From positions 27,204-91,203 of the forward strand of contig WTPW01000447.1 in assembly GCA_009809945.1 (NCBI GenBank): a stretch of DNA of 64,000 nt. Reading direction: 5' to 3'. Positions 12,575 to 23,671 of the stretch are shown here, piece after piece. The position numbers were made by a program, and so were the translations under genes. Origin of the DNA: Gigaspora margarita (Eukaryota > Glomeromycota > Glomeromycetes > Diversisporales > Gigasporaceae). The notes beneath the pieces are model-generated. The model was not told the origin of the DNA, did no database searches, and saw only the letters and a program-made list of their open reading frames with translations. Each line of letters begins with the position of its first letter. Within the stretch, counting starts at the first letter, position 1.

Positions 12575-12990
12575 TTATGTGTCATATAAAACTAGTCAAT
12601 AATATTTAATTCATGTTATGAATTAATGTACGTAAATGCACAACGCGTTCTATACACTAAAAAAAAAAAAAAAAAAAGACAAATTTAAACTTTACAATAA
12701 ATGAAGTTTTACAAAAATTGTCGGTCTCGTGATCTCGAGCTGACTATCTCAGAATCGCTAGTGTCTAATGAAAATGAAATAATATTAGAAAAGATTTTTT
12801 AATCCCAATACTGATAAAGCTTCAATAAATTAATTTTCATGTAATTTGTAGTGGATTTTCCAAAATCACTACAGTATTTCTATATCACACTATTTTTTGC
12901 TCCTTTTGGAATTTTGTAGATTCTTTATGAAACATATGTTCAAAAAGTAACAACGCTAAATTTACATATACAAGTATAAAAAATTATATT

Positions 12991-13219
12991 AGGCCATACA
13001 AAATTAATTAATTGGTTTTCATAACCCGGCCGGGTCAAAATTTGTAAACTTCTAAAAAAATTTTTTTATATATTTTAATAACCGGGTGGAATTTAAAAAA
13101 AAATTTTTTTTATAATTTTGTAAAATTTTATATATGAAATTTAAAAAAAAAAACTGGCCGGCCGGGTCAATTAAAAAATTTTGTGTTATGAAAACCAAGT
13201 AATTAAATTTTTATGGCCT
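12991..13219. mobile_element. MITE with TIR AGGCCATA, copy 1 (229 bp)
   Basis: The ends are AGGCCATACAAAATTAATTA and the complement of AGGCCATAAAAATTTAATTA. Further in, GGTTTTCATAACCCGGCCGG faces GGCCGGCCGGGTCAATT. A second copy of almost identical length lies at 14529-14758. The flanking duplication is not clear. Confidence 0.75.
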
Positions 13220-13730
13220 TATAATGGTTTGAATTTTATATTTAGCTTATATGGAATATGATGGTCGCTAAATTAAAACCAGTAAATGATTCTCATATGA
13301 ATAACTAGTGATGGGACCCTGAATTATTAACTAGGTAAATGCACAGTATTTTTAATATATCAGATATACACTATCATATATTTTTTATATATTTAACATC
13401 AATAAAGCAATATAAGTTGATTACATATTTTTATTGTTTTTGTTAATGTTGCGAAATATTTCGGATTTAATAAGGTGATCCGAAATAAAAATTCCAAATC
13501 AAAGATTAAAAAATCTGTTATAAATCCGATAAAATCCAATACTTTCGATATTTCTGATATTATCCGATATTCAAATTTATAATAATAATATTTATGTCAA
13601 TTTGAAAAGCATATTTCAAATACTGTTGAATTTCCAAAACTGATCCGGTCAAAGTCGATAACCTGTCGGATCTAATAAAAATTTAATCCATTCGCTATAT
13701 GAATATAACTAGGTTAATGCACAGCAATTT

Positions 13731-13951
13731 GTGTCCGAAGCGCAATAACAACTAAGGTCTAATTTCATTTTTTTGATGACAAATCAAAATAATATAATGC
13801 ATCAAAAAGGTAACTATTATACACATGCGGACAGACACCAAATACAGAAATTACATTTTTGATAATCCGATTATTCGATGCATCAAAAATGTAACTTTTG
13901 TATCACCTTACCTAAACATATAAAGTCCTCCGCTACGCTTCGGACAATAAT
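13731..13951. mobile_element. Probable MITE with GTCCGAAGCG inverted ends
   Basis: GTGTCCGAAGCGCAAT on the left faces the complement of TTGTCCGAAGCGTAGCGG on the right. GATGCATCAAAAATGTAAC-type words are repeated in between. The target duplication was not resolved. Confidence 0.45.
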
Positions 13952-13952
13952 T

Positions 13953-14345
13953 TAGGGTTCCAAATCAGGTGATCCAGTTTTATATGCCATATTTGGTCAA
14001 GATTTTCAAATTCTCTCCTTATTAATAATAAAATTTACTGATAAATAATAATTCTATATAGATTACCACAAATGTTCTTAGATTTTTCTATTATCGAGTC
14101 ATCTAATCTAAAAAAAAAATAGAAAAAATCAGGTTACAATTACCTGGTTGACCTGTTTTGCTTGATTTTAGAAATACAATAATTCAAAAACTAATATGAG
14201 AATTACAAAACTCTATCTAGAAATTTGTAAAAAAGTTACTCTTTTGCAACTTTGATAATAATTAAAAGCAGCTTAAAAAGATTAGTTTTCTAAAATTATT
14301 AATTAAATATAGCAAAAAAAATAGGTCAAAAAATTTGGAACCCTA
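13953..14345. mobile_element. hAT-like MITE (TIR TAGGGTTCCAAAT)
   Basis: The left end is TAGGGTTCCAAATCAGG and the right end is the complement of TAGGGTTCCAAATTTTTTGA, fitting YAGNG. The same TAGGGTTC terminus is found at 55509-55763, where the 8-bp duplication is perfect. Here the duplication is unclear. Confidence 0.6.
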
Positions 14346-14528
14346 ATAAGGTTTTCAAATCTAATTACTCTTCAAAATTTTTCACTATATATATTGGTTT
14401 AGCAAGTTTAATAGTATATATTTTTTAATAAAACATTCAATTCTTTATTAGATTCATTGTGATCCTAATTATTTATATATTCTAAGTACACTGATAAATT
14501 AACAACCTTTATATATATATAAGTAGTA

Positions 14529-14758
14529 AGGCCATACAAAATTAATCAATTGGTTTTCATAACCTGGCTAGGTCAAAATTTGTAAACTTCTAAAAAAATT
14601 TTTTATATATTTTAATAACCGAGTGGAATTTAAAAAAAATTTTTTTATATTTTTGTAAAATTTTATTTATGAAATTTTAAAAAAAAACTCTTCTGCCTGG
14701 CCAGGTCAATTAAAAAGTTTCATGTTATAAAAACCAAGTAATTAAATTTATATGGCCT
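14529..14758. mobile_element. MITE with TIR AGGCCATA, copy 2 (230 bp)
   Basis: Same family and arrangement as 12991-13219. AGGCCATACAAAATTAATCA is on the left and ATATGGCCT on the right. The central GC-rich CCTGGCTAGGTC / GCCTGGCCAGGTC arms are kept. Confidence 0.75.
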
Positions 14759-14867
14759 AATATAAAATATTCACAAATTTGAATACTATTAAATCTCAAA
14801 ACTAATATACATAGTAGACAGATTTTGTTGATATTGAGAGTTATTAGATTTGAAAAGATTATAAGCT

Positions 14868-15224
14868 AGAGTCTTTGCCTTGAAAATAGGGTTTCGAGGT
14901 TCTCCAAACCAAAATTGAGATTTTTGTTAAGCTTTAATTTATAAAGCACATAGTTCATTTTATACAAGTTTTATAACCTGGTTAACTTAATATTAAAATA
15001 AGTTATAAAGTCCAAAAATTTGATATTAAATATAATGGAAATAATTAATATAGCAGATAAATATTTTACTATCAATTTTATCCAATAACAAAAAAGTTTT
15101 GCAAAGATCATTTTTAAAATTAGTAGAAAATCAAGTTTGGGTTGATTTGGTTATACAATCTTTATTTACAATTTATTCAAAAAATTTTTTAGTATTGTAG
15201 AGTCATTTTTAAAACAAAAATCCT
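14868..15224. mobile_element. Inverted-repeat element with 4-bp duplication AGCT (TIR AGRGTCTTTGCYTTGAAAAT)
   Basis: The left end is AGAGTCTTTGCCTTGAAAAT; the right end is a decayed complement. AGCT flanks both ends (14864-14867 and 15225-15228). A second copy at 42991-43337 is flanked by ATAT. A 4-bp duplication does not fit hAT, PIF or mariner. The superfamily is unknown. Confidence 0.65.
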
Positions 15225-15879
15225 AGCTATTAGATTCATATAGCAAAACAAATGTAAGAGATTAATTTTTTATTAAATTTGATTAGTTTCAAATATAAAT
15301 TTAATTATTTATATTATATATATAAGTTTTGGTAAGTTTAATAGTAGTTAAAACTGGGTAGTGATGTTACTTACATGTGCAATTGTCTAATCAATATATC
15401 AATTACAAAAGTTTGAACCAAAAAAAATTCATATAGTTAATCATGTTTTTAAATATAACCAATTATAGCCTCAAACAATTTCAGGTTTTTTGGATTATTT
15501 ATAATATAGGCAATTATGATTTTGTTAGAAATTTTAGAATTTGCAGATTGGACAAAACTAGTATTGCTCAAATTTTAGATTCAGATTTGGTGAAATATTT
15601 GAAGTTCACTTGCAATATTAGTTTTGTTAATTAATTAAATATAATTGATTGTATATTATATGATGTGGCCAAACAAACAAATCTTGCATATCATTTTGCA
15701 GAGAAATCTAGAGTTCTCTATTTCACTCTGAATAATAAATATATATTAATTGATAATTTGTAAGTTAATCAGAAAAAATAATCTGTAATTACTAAATAAT
15801 AATTTCATTAAAATTTGTAAATATAAAAATTTTTTTTAATTTTTCTAATTCCAAACTTTAAACTATATATTAATTACAT
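15225..15879. other. AT-rich stretch without recognised features
   Basis: A 63-codon open frame at 15443-15634 shows no family motif, and I do not call it a gene. Confidence 0.4.
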
Positions 15880-16130
15880 AACAAATCTATATGCTAATTA
15901 TACTTTTTGCTAATTACTTACCCAACTTTTTTGCTAATTACCCAATCAACTCTTTCATTAATTACCAACCAATTATTTTATTAATTATCCAACTAACCCT
16001 TCTGTTAAGTATCTAACTAACTTTTTTGTTAATTACTAACTAACTCTTTTGCTAATTACCCAACTTTTTCTCTCATTAGTTAAGAACTAACTACCCAATC
16101 TATTAATTAACAACAAACTTATTTTAATTT
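15880..16130. repeat. Minisatellite with CTTTTTTGCTAATTACCCAA units
   Basis: Seven or more imperfect units of about 30 bp, each with CTNTTTTGYTAATTACCNAAC, run in tandem. No coding sense was found. Confidence 0.6.
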
Positions 16131-16814
16131 CAAAATTCAACCTACCTGTTAATGAAATTTAACCAATTTGCTAATTAAAACCTTAGGTACTATTAAATTT
16201 TACTTGTTTAGAATTAGCTTACCAACCTACTTAGTACTATTAATAGATACAAATATGAATATATATTAGAGTACTTTATTTTTATACAAATAATATTATC
16301 TAGAATAACTCGGAACTTTTATTTTTTAGTATTTTATTTTTGATATTTTTAATAATTGATCTATTATATATATATTGTATATTAGCATCAGAAAATTTTT
16401 TAAACAAATATTGATCGATATATAACAGTTAATTATTTTATATCAATTACAAAATAGTGATATATATTGATTAACTGATTAAAAAATCATTATATATCTA
16501 TAATCGATGAGGACCCAGACATCTCTGATATATATTATATTTTTTTTTTAGCAAATTGCAGAAAATTTGGTCTGAGGTTCAAATTTAAGTTTTAGCAAAT
16601 TGAGGTTAATTTTAAAAAAGGTTATATAAAGCATTTTGGCAAATTACAGCAATTATATGCATGTTATATTTTATTTTTAGCAAATTACCTACATTTTGCA
16701 AGAATCATACCCAAAAATAAGCTATCTCATTTTTTGTACTACTATAATTTTTAAAAATTTAAGATGCTTAATTTTGAATTTTTTTGATCAAAAAATCCAA
16801 AATTAAGCATCTTC

Positions 16815-17613
16815 NNNNNNNNNNNNNNNNNNNNNNNNNNNNNNNNNNNNNNNNNNNNNNNNNNNNNNNNNNNNNNNNNNNNNNNNNNNNNNNNNNNNNN
16901 NNNNNNNNNNNNNNNNNNNNNNNNNNNNNNNNNNNNNNNNNNNNNNNNNNNNNNNNNNNNNNNNNNNNNNNNNNNNNNNNNNNNNNNNNNNNNNNNNNNN
17001 NNNNNNNNNNNNNNNNNNNNNNNNNNNNNNNNNNNNNNNNNNNNNNNNNNNNNNNNNNNNNNNNNNNNNNNNNNNNNNNNNNNNNNNNNNNNNNNNNNNN
17101 NNNNNNNNNNNNNNNNNNNNNNNNNNNNNNNNNNNNNNNNNNNNNNNNNNNNNNNNNNNNNNNNNNNNNNNNNNNNNNNNNNNNNNNNNNNNNNNNNNNN
17201 NNNNNNNNNNNNNNNNNNNNNNNNNNNNNNNNNNNNNNNNNNNNNNNNNNNNNNNNNNNNNNNNNNNNNNNNNNNNNNNNNNNNNNNNNNNNNNNNNNNN
17301 NNNNNNNNNNNNNNNNNNNNNNNNNNNNNNNNNNNNNNNNNNNNNNNNNNNNNNNNNNNNNNNNNNNNNNNNNNNNNNNNNNNNNNNNNNNNNNNNNNNN
17401 NNNNNNNNNNNNNNNNNNNNNNNNNNNNNNNNNNNNNNNNNNNNNNNNNNNNNNNNNNNNNNNNNNNNNNNNNNNNNNNNNNNNNNNNNNNNNNNNNNNN
17501 NNNNNNNNNNNNNNNNNNNNNNNNNNNNNNNNNNNNNNNNNNNNNNNNNNNNNNNNNNNNNNNNNNNNNNNNNNNNNNNNNNNNNNNNNNNNNNNNNNNN
17601 NNNNNNNNNNNNN
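16815..17613. other. Assembly gap (799 N)
   Basis: A run of N. Open frames spanning it are meaningless. The sequences on both sides belong to the same host element, so the gap lies in that element and not in the LINE. Confidence 0.95.
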
Positions 17614-17668
17614 ATTCACAAAATTTTACTAATTGATTCTAACAAAGTGCTCTAAGAAAATTTGTTCA

Positions 17669-19640
17669 ACTCTCTATTTACCCCACATTAACTCAAATAT
17701 TAGTATTATTAATTCCTATACCAAATGCAATCTTAGCTCTCTTCTATTACTAGATTATACTCATATTCAAAACTGGCTCGAGCAGGCATATGATACTTGG
17801 AAACAACTATATCATGCATATCATCTTGAATATTCTTTACTTTTACGACAACAAATTAACCAGGCCTCAGAAAAAAGATGTGAAACACTTATTTCCAAAC
17901 CCTCTCAGGCCATCAACAATATTCTTGACAGATATCAACCTCCTATTCATTTTTCTAATATCAAGCTAGCAGACCAACTTATTACAGACCCTTATATGAT
18001 CAAACAACATATTCAATCACACTTTTACAACTGGACAGCTTACAGACCTATTAATCAAACACTTTTGACCAATTTTGGTACCAGTATTATCTTCCACTTG
18101 ATCATATTAATCCTAACTGGTACAACTCTCTTATGCTTCCTATCACTGACAATGAGATTACTCAAACAATTGCTAGTCTTCCAAATGGCAAAGCTTGTGG
18201 CCCCAAAGGCATAAGCTATGAAATGATAAAACATATCAGCTCTTCTTGTATTACTACAATAACAGTACTATTTAATCAATGCCTACTTATAGGATGCATT
18301 CCCAAATCCTGGAAACATAGCAGAATATTTCCTATTCCTAAAAAAATGCTTTTGATGGCAACCTCAACCTTACTCGGCCTATTAGTCTTATTGAGCACTT
18401 TCGAAAACTGTATACCAAAATCTTAACTAACAGACTTAATCATATCTTTTTACAATATCCTATACTATCACCATTCAATTATGTTGCTTTACCTGGCAAT
18501 AGCACATCCAATCAAATCCACATTCTCAACAACCTAATTGAAGATGCTAATTGCAACTACAAAGACATATGGCTGTTGTCTCAGGATATGAGCAAAGCTT
18601 ACGATTCTGTAAACTTTACTCTTCTCTAACACTCCCTTTCACGCCTTTCACTACCTTCTAGTATCATTAATATACTTATTAATTTACTTGAAAACAGACA
18701 AAATACAGTTATTACTAATCTGGGTCTTACCCTATCTTATCAAGTACAGAATAGCATTGACCAGGGTGAAACCATTACACCCCTTTTATGGCAGATCTAT
18801 TATGATCCACTTATATCCTATATTTACTCTAACTCACCAGGATATACAATTAAAACAACATGGATTACAAATCTTAAAAACAATACAACTGATAAGGCTA
18901 AAGCCAAATGTTCTGTACTAGCATACATGGATGATACACTATGGATTGCATCATCCCAAGCAGAGCTTGCTAATATACTATCTATTGCAGAATCCTTTTA
19001 TACTATGGCTAATATACAAGTTAACCCATCCAAATCCATACTTACAACCAATTGCAAAAGCACCAACTACAACCCTATCATATACAACAACCAAACTCTC
19101 CCATTATGGCCAGCAGACCAACCTTTCAAGTTCCTTGGATGTCAGTTTATACTCAATAATAAACAAATCAAACAAACACAACTTATAATTGCAGAATCCT
19201 CACAACTTATTAATATTGCTAAAACAAAATGCATTACTGATACTCAAGCATGATACATTATCAATACTGTTATTATTCCAACTATTGAATACCAGCTACA
19301 AAATATTGTAGTCAGTAGATCAGTTTGCAACAAAATTCTTACTCAACATATAGGGTTAATCAAACATAAAGCCAAACTTAGCCGTACTATTCCTACTAGC
19401 ACTCTAATCCATCCTTAGTTATATAATATCAAAAATATTTGGGATATCCAACTCCAATATTATATCTCAAACTTTGTTAAACACCTTAATGACAATAACC
19501 TACTTGGAACATCTCTGCATATTCGCATCCAGCAGATCCAAAACAATCTCTGGTCCACTACTAGCATCTTTTCACATCCCAATCCTATTATTGATGGACC
19601 TAACAAACAAACAACCAATTTCAAAATTATCCAATTGTTC
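17669..19640 (+). pseudogene. LINE reverse transcriptase, frameshifted
   Basis: The reverse transcriptase of the LINE copies element RNA at the nicked target. Its motifs are visible in shifting frames. The fingers block N-G-K-A-C-G-P-K-G-I-S is near 18181-18213. The catalytic block S-Q-D-M-S-K-A-Y-D-S-V (first Asp) is near 18577-18610. I-D-Q-G-E-T-I-T-P-L is near 18752. The Y-M-D-D-T catalytic pair is near 18924-18938, and F-K-F-L-G-C-Q lies near 19125. The reading frame changes several times (around 18130-18215, 18420 and 18690-18927), and stop codons at 18427, 19252 and 19419 break it further, so no full protein can be made. The N-terminal endonuclease is missing because of the 5' truncation. 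Confidence 0.85.
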
Positions 19641-21668
19641 AAACATCTTGGTTGGACAATTAATCCTAATCCTAGCTATAGTATTCCTTATACAATCAAG
19701 GAAGGAAACATTTCATTGGAATCTCTCTTATCATCACATTCAAAGTATTCAACTTTTAAAAAGCAAATTCGACACCATCATCTTTTGTTTTTGAACCAAC
19801 TTACCTCTTTCAACAATTCTTGCTTACTGGACTGGAAACACATCTCACCAAGACTCAACAAAATACCAAAAGGGAGAATATCTCTATGGTTCACATATCT
19901 AGAGGACCAAACTACTAGTCATTTATACGAATGCACTCTCCACCAACATTTTCAGCTGCCCCAAAGCAACTATTATAGTTATACAACAGGACACTTTTCT
20001 AGACATACCAAGCCATGGCTTATTACTCTCTTGAACAACCAAATTATTCTTGGCAAAGCATGGCATAGACCAACTACCTCTGACTTTACACTAATAACAT
20101 ACTGGAAAAGCTCTATTGAAACACAATTTACATGCCTATATCCTATTCCCTCTATTACTACATCTCCATGCACTAGTTGCTCACTAAATTCTAATATCAT
20201 CGCAAACAAATGTACTATACTTATACCTACAAGTCATGCCACAAAATTTTTTGGTAGAATTAATTCTGATAAAACAATTAACCTCAATGCAAATCACCTG
20301 GACCTTATCTACTCAATTGCAATTAGAAACCCTATACATATACCGCCACCACCAAACCTTATTATCTCTATACCTCAAATTCCTTCTATATTTCACCCTA
20401 GTACTGCACTAGATACTTTACAACTTATTGCTAATTACAACAGCAATCTAACAGAACTTACATTCTACACTGATGGATCAGTTCTTAATCTGGGAAATTC
20501 CCAATATTCTATGGGAATAGGCTGGATACAATTAGAAAACCAAACAATTACACACACCTTCCAGGCACAAATTAAATTCTGGCCATGTTCCTTCAAAGCT
20601 GAGCTAGTGGCAATCCTATCTGCTATTAGCACTGCTCCTAGAAACTGCTCAATTCAAATCTTTACAAACTCTCAATCAGTAATTTCCAAATATAACAACC
20701 TCACAAATAATAAGCCAATATCCCAATCTCTAAATATTCTAAATACTCCTTACAGGTCCATTTGGAACACTTTACTAAATTTTATTAAATCTTATAATCT
20801 CAATATCACTTTCTATAAAGTCACTGCACATCAAGACAATGAATTTAACAACAAAGCAGACCAACTGGCACATAGCCACCAAATTGCTCCATACCTTCTT
20901 TTTAACTTCAACAATATTTATAATACTCAATTTACACTCTCAATTGACAATCTTCCTATGGAACTTCCTATTCGTCGCAGTGTCAGAACAGTTTGTCATG
21001 CACACATATTCGCACTTTGGACATCACAAAACCAATTTCAACAATGGACAACAATCTCCCAGCATATATGCTGGAATGCAACCTGGCTTTATATTAACAA
21101 TAATCAAAAAATCTCAAATTTTGCACACAGCTTCCAGTCCTCAACACTCAAATCATTTAGAATCAAAATACTTATGGATGATCTCCTCTCTCCTCACATT
21201 TTACACAAAAGAAACCCTTCATATCCCAACAAATGTCACTTATGCCAACAAGCAAGTTATGCATTACATTGGATCATATGTCCAACCAGTGCACCTATAC
21301 TAAAAATCATAGAAGATTCACTGCACCATGTTCTCAAACCCAACAAAATGAATATTTCACAATCAACTGCTAATGATCTCTATACTCAAATAATGCATCT
21401 TGATAGTTTACAAATTCATCATTCTCATAACAAACCCTCATTATTCTCTACCCTAACTGGTCTCATTNCACTAGATATTATTCACACACTAANCNAATAT
21501 ACAGTATCACAAAAAACTGCAAGAACACTCACCATTCAACTTTTGCTACATATTAACCAACTCATCTATACAAATATTTGGATTCCATACTGCATTGACA
21601 GATCTCAAAATTATCAATTACACATACAATACCCAACTCCTGCTATCTCCCTAAATTCAATTAGTTAG
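19635..21668 (+). CDS. LINE C-terminal ORF: RNase H and zinc-knuckle domain, 677 aa open frame
   Basis: This 2-kb frame is open to its stop apart from three ambiguous bases (21468, 21493, 21495). It follows the broken RT and is the C-terminal part of the same polyprotein, so the ATG at 19635 is probably not a true start. An RNase H fold is visible from about residue 276: F-Y-T-D-G-S (Asp near 280), K-A-E-L-V-A-I (Glu near 323), F-T-N-S-Q-S (Asn near 345 where Asp is expected) and N-K-A-D-Q-L-A (Asp near 408). A zinc-knuckle-like C-H-L-C-Q-Q ... H-W-I-I-C-P follows near residues 534-550, as in many fungal LINEs. The Asp-to-Asn change at the third catalytic position should abolish RNase H activity, so the frame survives while the active site does not. 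It could equally be annotated as a pseudogene fragment. Confidence 0.75.
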   Translation: MFKHLGWTINPNPSYSIPYTIKEGNISLESLLSSHSKYSTFKKQIRHHHLLFLNQLTSFNNSCLLDWKHISPRLNKIPKGRISLWFTYLEDQTTSHLYECTLHQHFQLPQSNYYSYTTGHFSRHTKPWLITLLNNQIILGKAWHRPTTSDFTLITYWKSSIETQFTCLYPIPSITTSPCTSCSLNSNIIANKCTILIPTSHATKFFGRINSDKTINLNANHLDLIYSIAIRNPIHIPPPPNLIISIPQIPSIFHPSTALDTLQLIANYNSNLTELTFYTDGSVLNLGNSQYSMGIGWIQLENQTITHTFQAQIKFWPCSFKAELVAILSAISTAPRNCSIQIFTNSQSVISKYNNLTNNKPISQSLNILNTPYRSIWNTLLNFIKSYNLNITFYKVTAHQDNEFNNKADQLAHSHQIAPYLLFNFNNIYNTQFTLSIDNLPMELPIRRSVRTVCHAHIFALWTSQNQFQQWTTISQHICWNATWLYINNNQKISNFAHSFQSSTLKSFRIKILMDDLLSPHILHKRNPSYPNKCHLCQQASYALHWIICPTSAPILKIIEDSLHHVLKPNKMNISQSTANDLYTQIMHLDSLQIHHSHNKPSLFSTLTGLIXLDIIHTLXXYTVSQKTARTLTIQLLLHINQLIYTNIWIPYCIDRSQNYQLHIQYPTPAISLNSIS

Positions 21669-22234
21669 TCAACAAATCATACACAGGACTATGAATCCAC
21701 AACACATATTTCTATGCTCAAAATAGAAACTTGGCTTATTAAATGGATCAAATACTCTACACACCCTTCTGATATTTTTACATATATACAAATCTAGGTG
21801 AGCCTCGGCCACTCTGGTAGGTTTAGGCCACAGATAAGTATTGTAGTTTACTTCAGTATATGTCTGAGCTTTTATTCTTAGCATTAGATTTAAAAAACGA
21901 AAGTTTTTCCAGTATTGTAAAAAGTTTTAATTAAATTCAATAAAGATAAGAGCAAGGTCTCACCTTAAACATTAAAAAAAAAAAAAATTTGTTCAGCAAT
22001 CAAAAATACATATATTATTTTGATTTATAAAAATAGATGTAATAATTTAGTTTTTAGAAATTACTATAAAATTTATATGTAATAATCTAACTTTTAGCAA
22101 ATTTACTTGATTTTAGGGGTAGCAAAAACGCCTAAATTCATACAGATCAGTTATGACCTCTATGAGAGATGTCTGGGGTCCTAATCGATGTATATCATTT
22201 TCAATATAAATTGTTATTATCTATAAATTGATTA

Positions 22235-22890
22235 TCCCTTAAACTGTAAGCAATTCCAAGCAAATTTGTCTAGAAAATTGCTATAAATATGCTTATGATC
22301 TATATTTTTTAAAACTTAAAATATTTAATTAAAATTTTTTTTGATAATATTTGAAAATAAGGATTATATTATAGTAGTATTTAATTTTATATTATAAGAA
22401 AAAAAGTTAAAGTTGCTTATAAGCTAAAAATAGACAAATTTTAAAAAATTTATTAGCCAAAAAAATTATTTACTTATTCTTGGTGAACTCTATAAATATT
22501 AGCTCTAGCTCCCTGTTCTAATACAATATTGTAGTTTATAAAAAGAATCACAACTTTAATTATTACAACTTTTGTGATTTACTTGTAAAAATTAGGACTT
22601 TAATTAGAAGTAAAATTTTTTTTTATAGACGGGAACATATAAAATTTAAGAAAATCTAAAAAAAGCTTTAAAGTAAAAATTTTAAATTAAAAACTTCAAA
22701 CTTTTATTACTTTAAAGTTTATTAATAATTTTAAAAAATTTTTATAATAAAGCTTATAAAATATATTTTAAAGAAAATATTCTATAAATAAAGTATATCC
22801 CATATTCTTAATAAACTTTTATTTTATTTAAAAAATTGTAAATATGTCTAAAAATTCTAGGCAAATTTGCCTGGAATACAGTTTAAGGGA
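22235..22890. mobile_element. Mariner-like MITE (TIR TCCCTTAAACTGTA), TA-flanked, copy 1 (656 bp)
   Basis: TCCCTTAAACTGTAAGCAAT on the left faces the complement of TCCCTTAAACTGTATTCCAG on the right. Both arms contain CAAATTTGYCTAGAA. TA flanks both ends (22233-22234 and 22891-22892). A second copy of nearly the same length and about 90 percent similarity by eye is at 61013-61665. No transposase was seen. Confidence 0.8.
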
Positions 22891-23191
22891 TAATCGTAAT
22901 TATTTGAATCAATATATAATGATTAACAGATCTTTAATGATAGTATAGTCTAGACATTTTTTGTCTACTATTTAACTTTACATATTACAATCTATCAGAA
23001 AATTTATATGTGCAAAAGACCTTGTGCACCACAAGATAAGGGGAGCGCCATTTATCAGCTGATTTTTTAGGGAGATGGGGGGTAGAGCAATTATCAGGTC
23101 CTATATATAATATAATATATATAATATATATAATAGAGGTCTTAGCTAGGTCGGGTCTGATCCAGATTAGATTATATACAATGATTGCAAG

Positions 23192-23530
23192 TAGTCACTA
23201 TATAGTAAAGTCCAAATATTACTATGTAAATCAATAAAATCTGCTTAAGTAAACTTGCTTGGAAGATCAAAATACATATACTCTAAATTTTCATTCAAAT
23301 CAGAGAAATTTTTATTATTTAACTTTTAATTTTTATGTTTGTCGAACATTTTTTTTAAAAAGATTCTAATTTTTTGCATTGAACATAAAAATTAAAAGTC
23401 AAATAATAAAAATTTCTCCTATTTGGATGAAAATTTTAGAGTATATGCAATTCAATCTTTCAAACAAGTTTACTCAAGCAGTTTTTATCAATTTATATAG
23501 TAAAATTTAGACTTTACTATATAGCGACTA
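23192..23530. repeat. 340-bp palindromic module, copy in the outer hAT element
   Basis: The left arm TAGTCACTATATAGTAAAG ... GCTTAAGTAAACTTGCTTGG is repeated as its reverse complement on the right, ending in TTTACTATATAGCGACTA. Other copies are within 55979-56586 (56160-56500) and free at 28204-28540. Confidence 0.8.
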
Positions 23531-23671
23531 TTATTGACTCAGGTTCAACCTGAGTTGGATTGGGTTGGGTCAGACCAGGTCGGGTTTGATATGAGGTGGG
23601 TTGGATCTGGGTCAGGTTTGACATGAGGCGGGTCAGACCCAGGTTGGGTTTTGACCCAAGTGGGTTTGACC
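23531..23671. repeat. Subterminal GGGTCAGACC-type repeat array
   Basis: About ten short units such as GGGTCAGACC, GGGTTTGATATGAGG and GGGTCAGGTTTGACATGAGG stand out as the most GC-rich sequence of this region. The array matches that of 55979-56586 in reverse. Subterminal motif clusters are known transposase-binding sites in hAT elements such as Ac; that role here is inference. Confidence 0.6.

Larger units (their letters stand above)
17669..21987 (+). mobile_element. 5'-truncated LINE with RT and RNase H, poly(A) tail, TSD AAAATTTGTTCA
   Basis: The element starts after AAAATTTGTTCA (17657-17668) and ends in A14 (21974-21987), overlapping the second AAAATTTGTTCA (21984-21995). The related repeats at 47415-47440 show the empty site as ACTTGTTCAGCATCAAAA. 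It holds the reverse transcriptase, RNase H and C-terminal zinc finger, but no endonuclease or ORF1, so it is 5'-truncated. A 3' UTR of about 300 bp (21669-21973) precedes the tail. Confidence 0.9.
16510..22182. mobile_element. Element with AGGACCC ends and 8-bp duplication AATCGATG, carrying a gap and a nested LINE
   Basis: The left end is AGGACCCAGACATCTCT and the right end is the complement of AGGACCCCAGACATCTCTC. The perfect 8-bp repeat AATCGATG flanks it at 16502-16509 and 22183-22190. The interior includes a hairpin (16764-16814) of the AAGATGC...GCATCTT type, also seen at 46500-47220, an assembly gap, and the LINE at 17669-21987. Without the LINE the element is about 1.35 kb and looks non-autonomous. 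An 8-bp duplication suggests hAT, although the ends lack a clean YAGNG. Confidence 0.7.

Noticed and set aside
16768..17632. Long open frames over the first N run
   Set aside because: They consist of unknown residues; N cannot support a gene.
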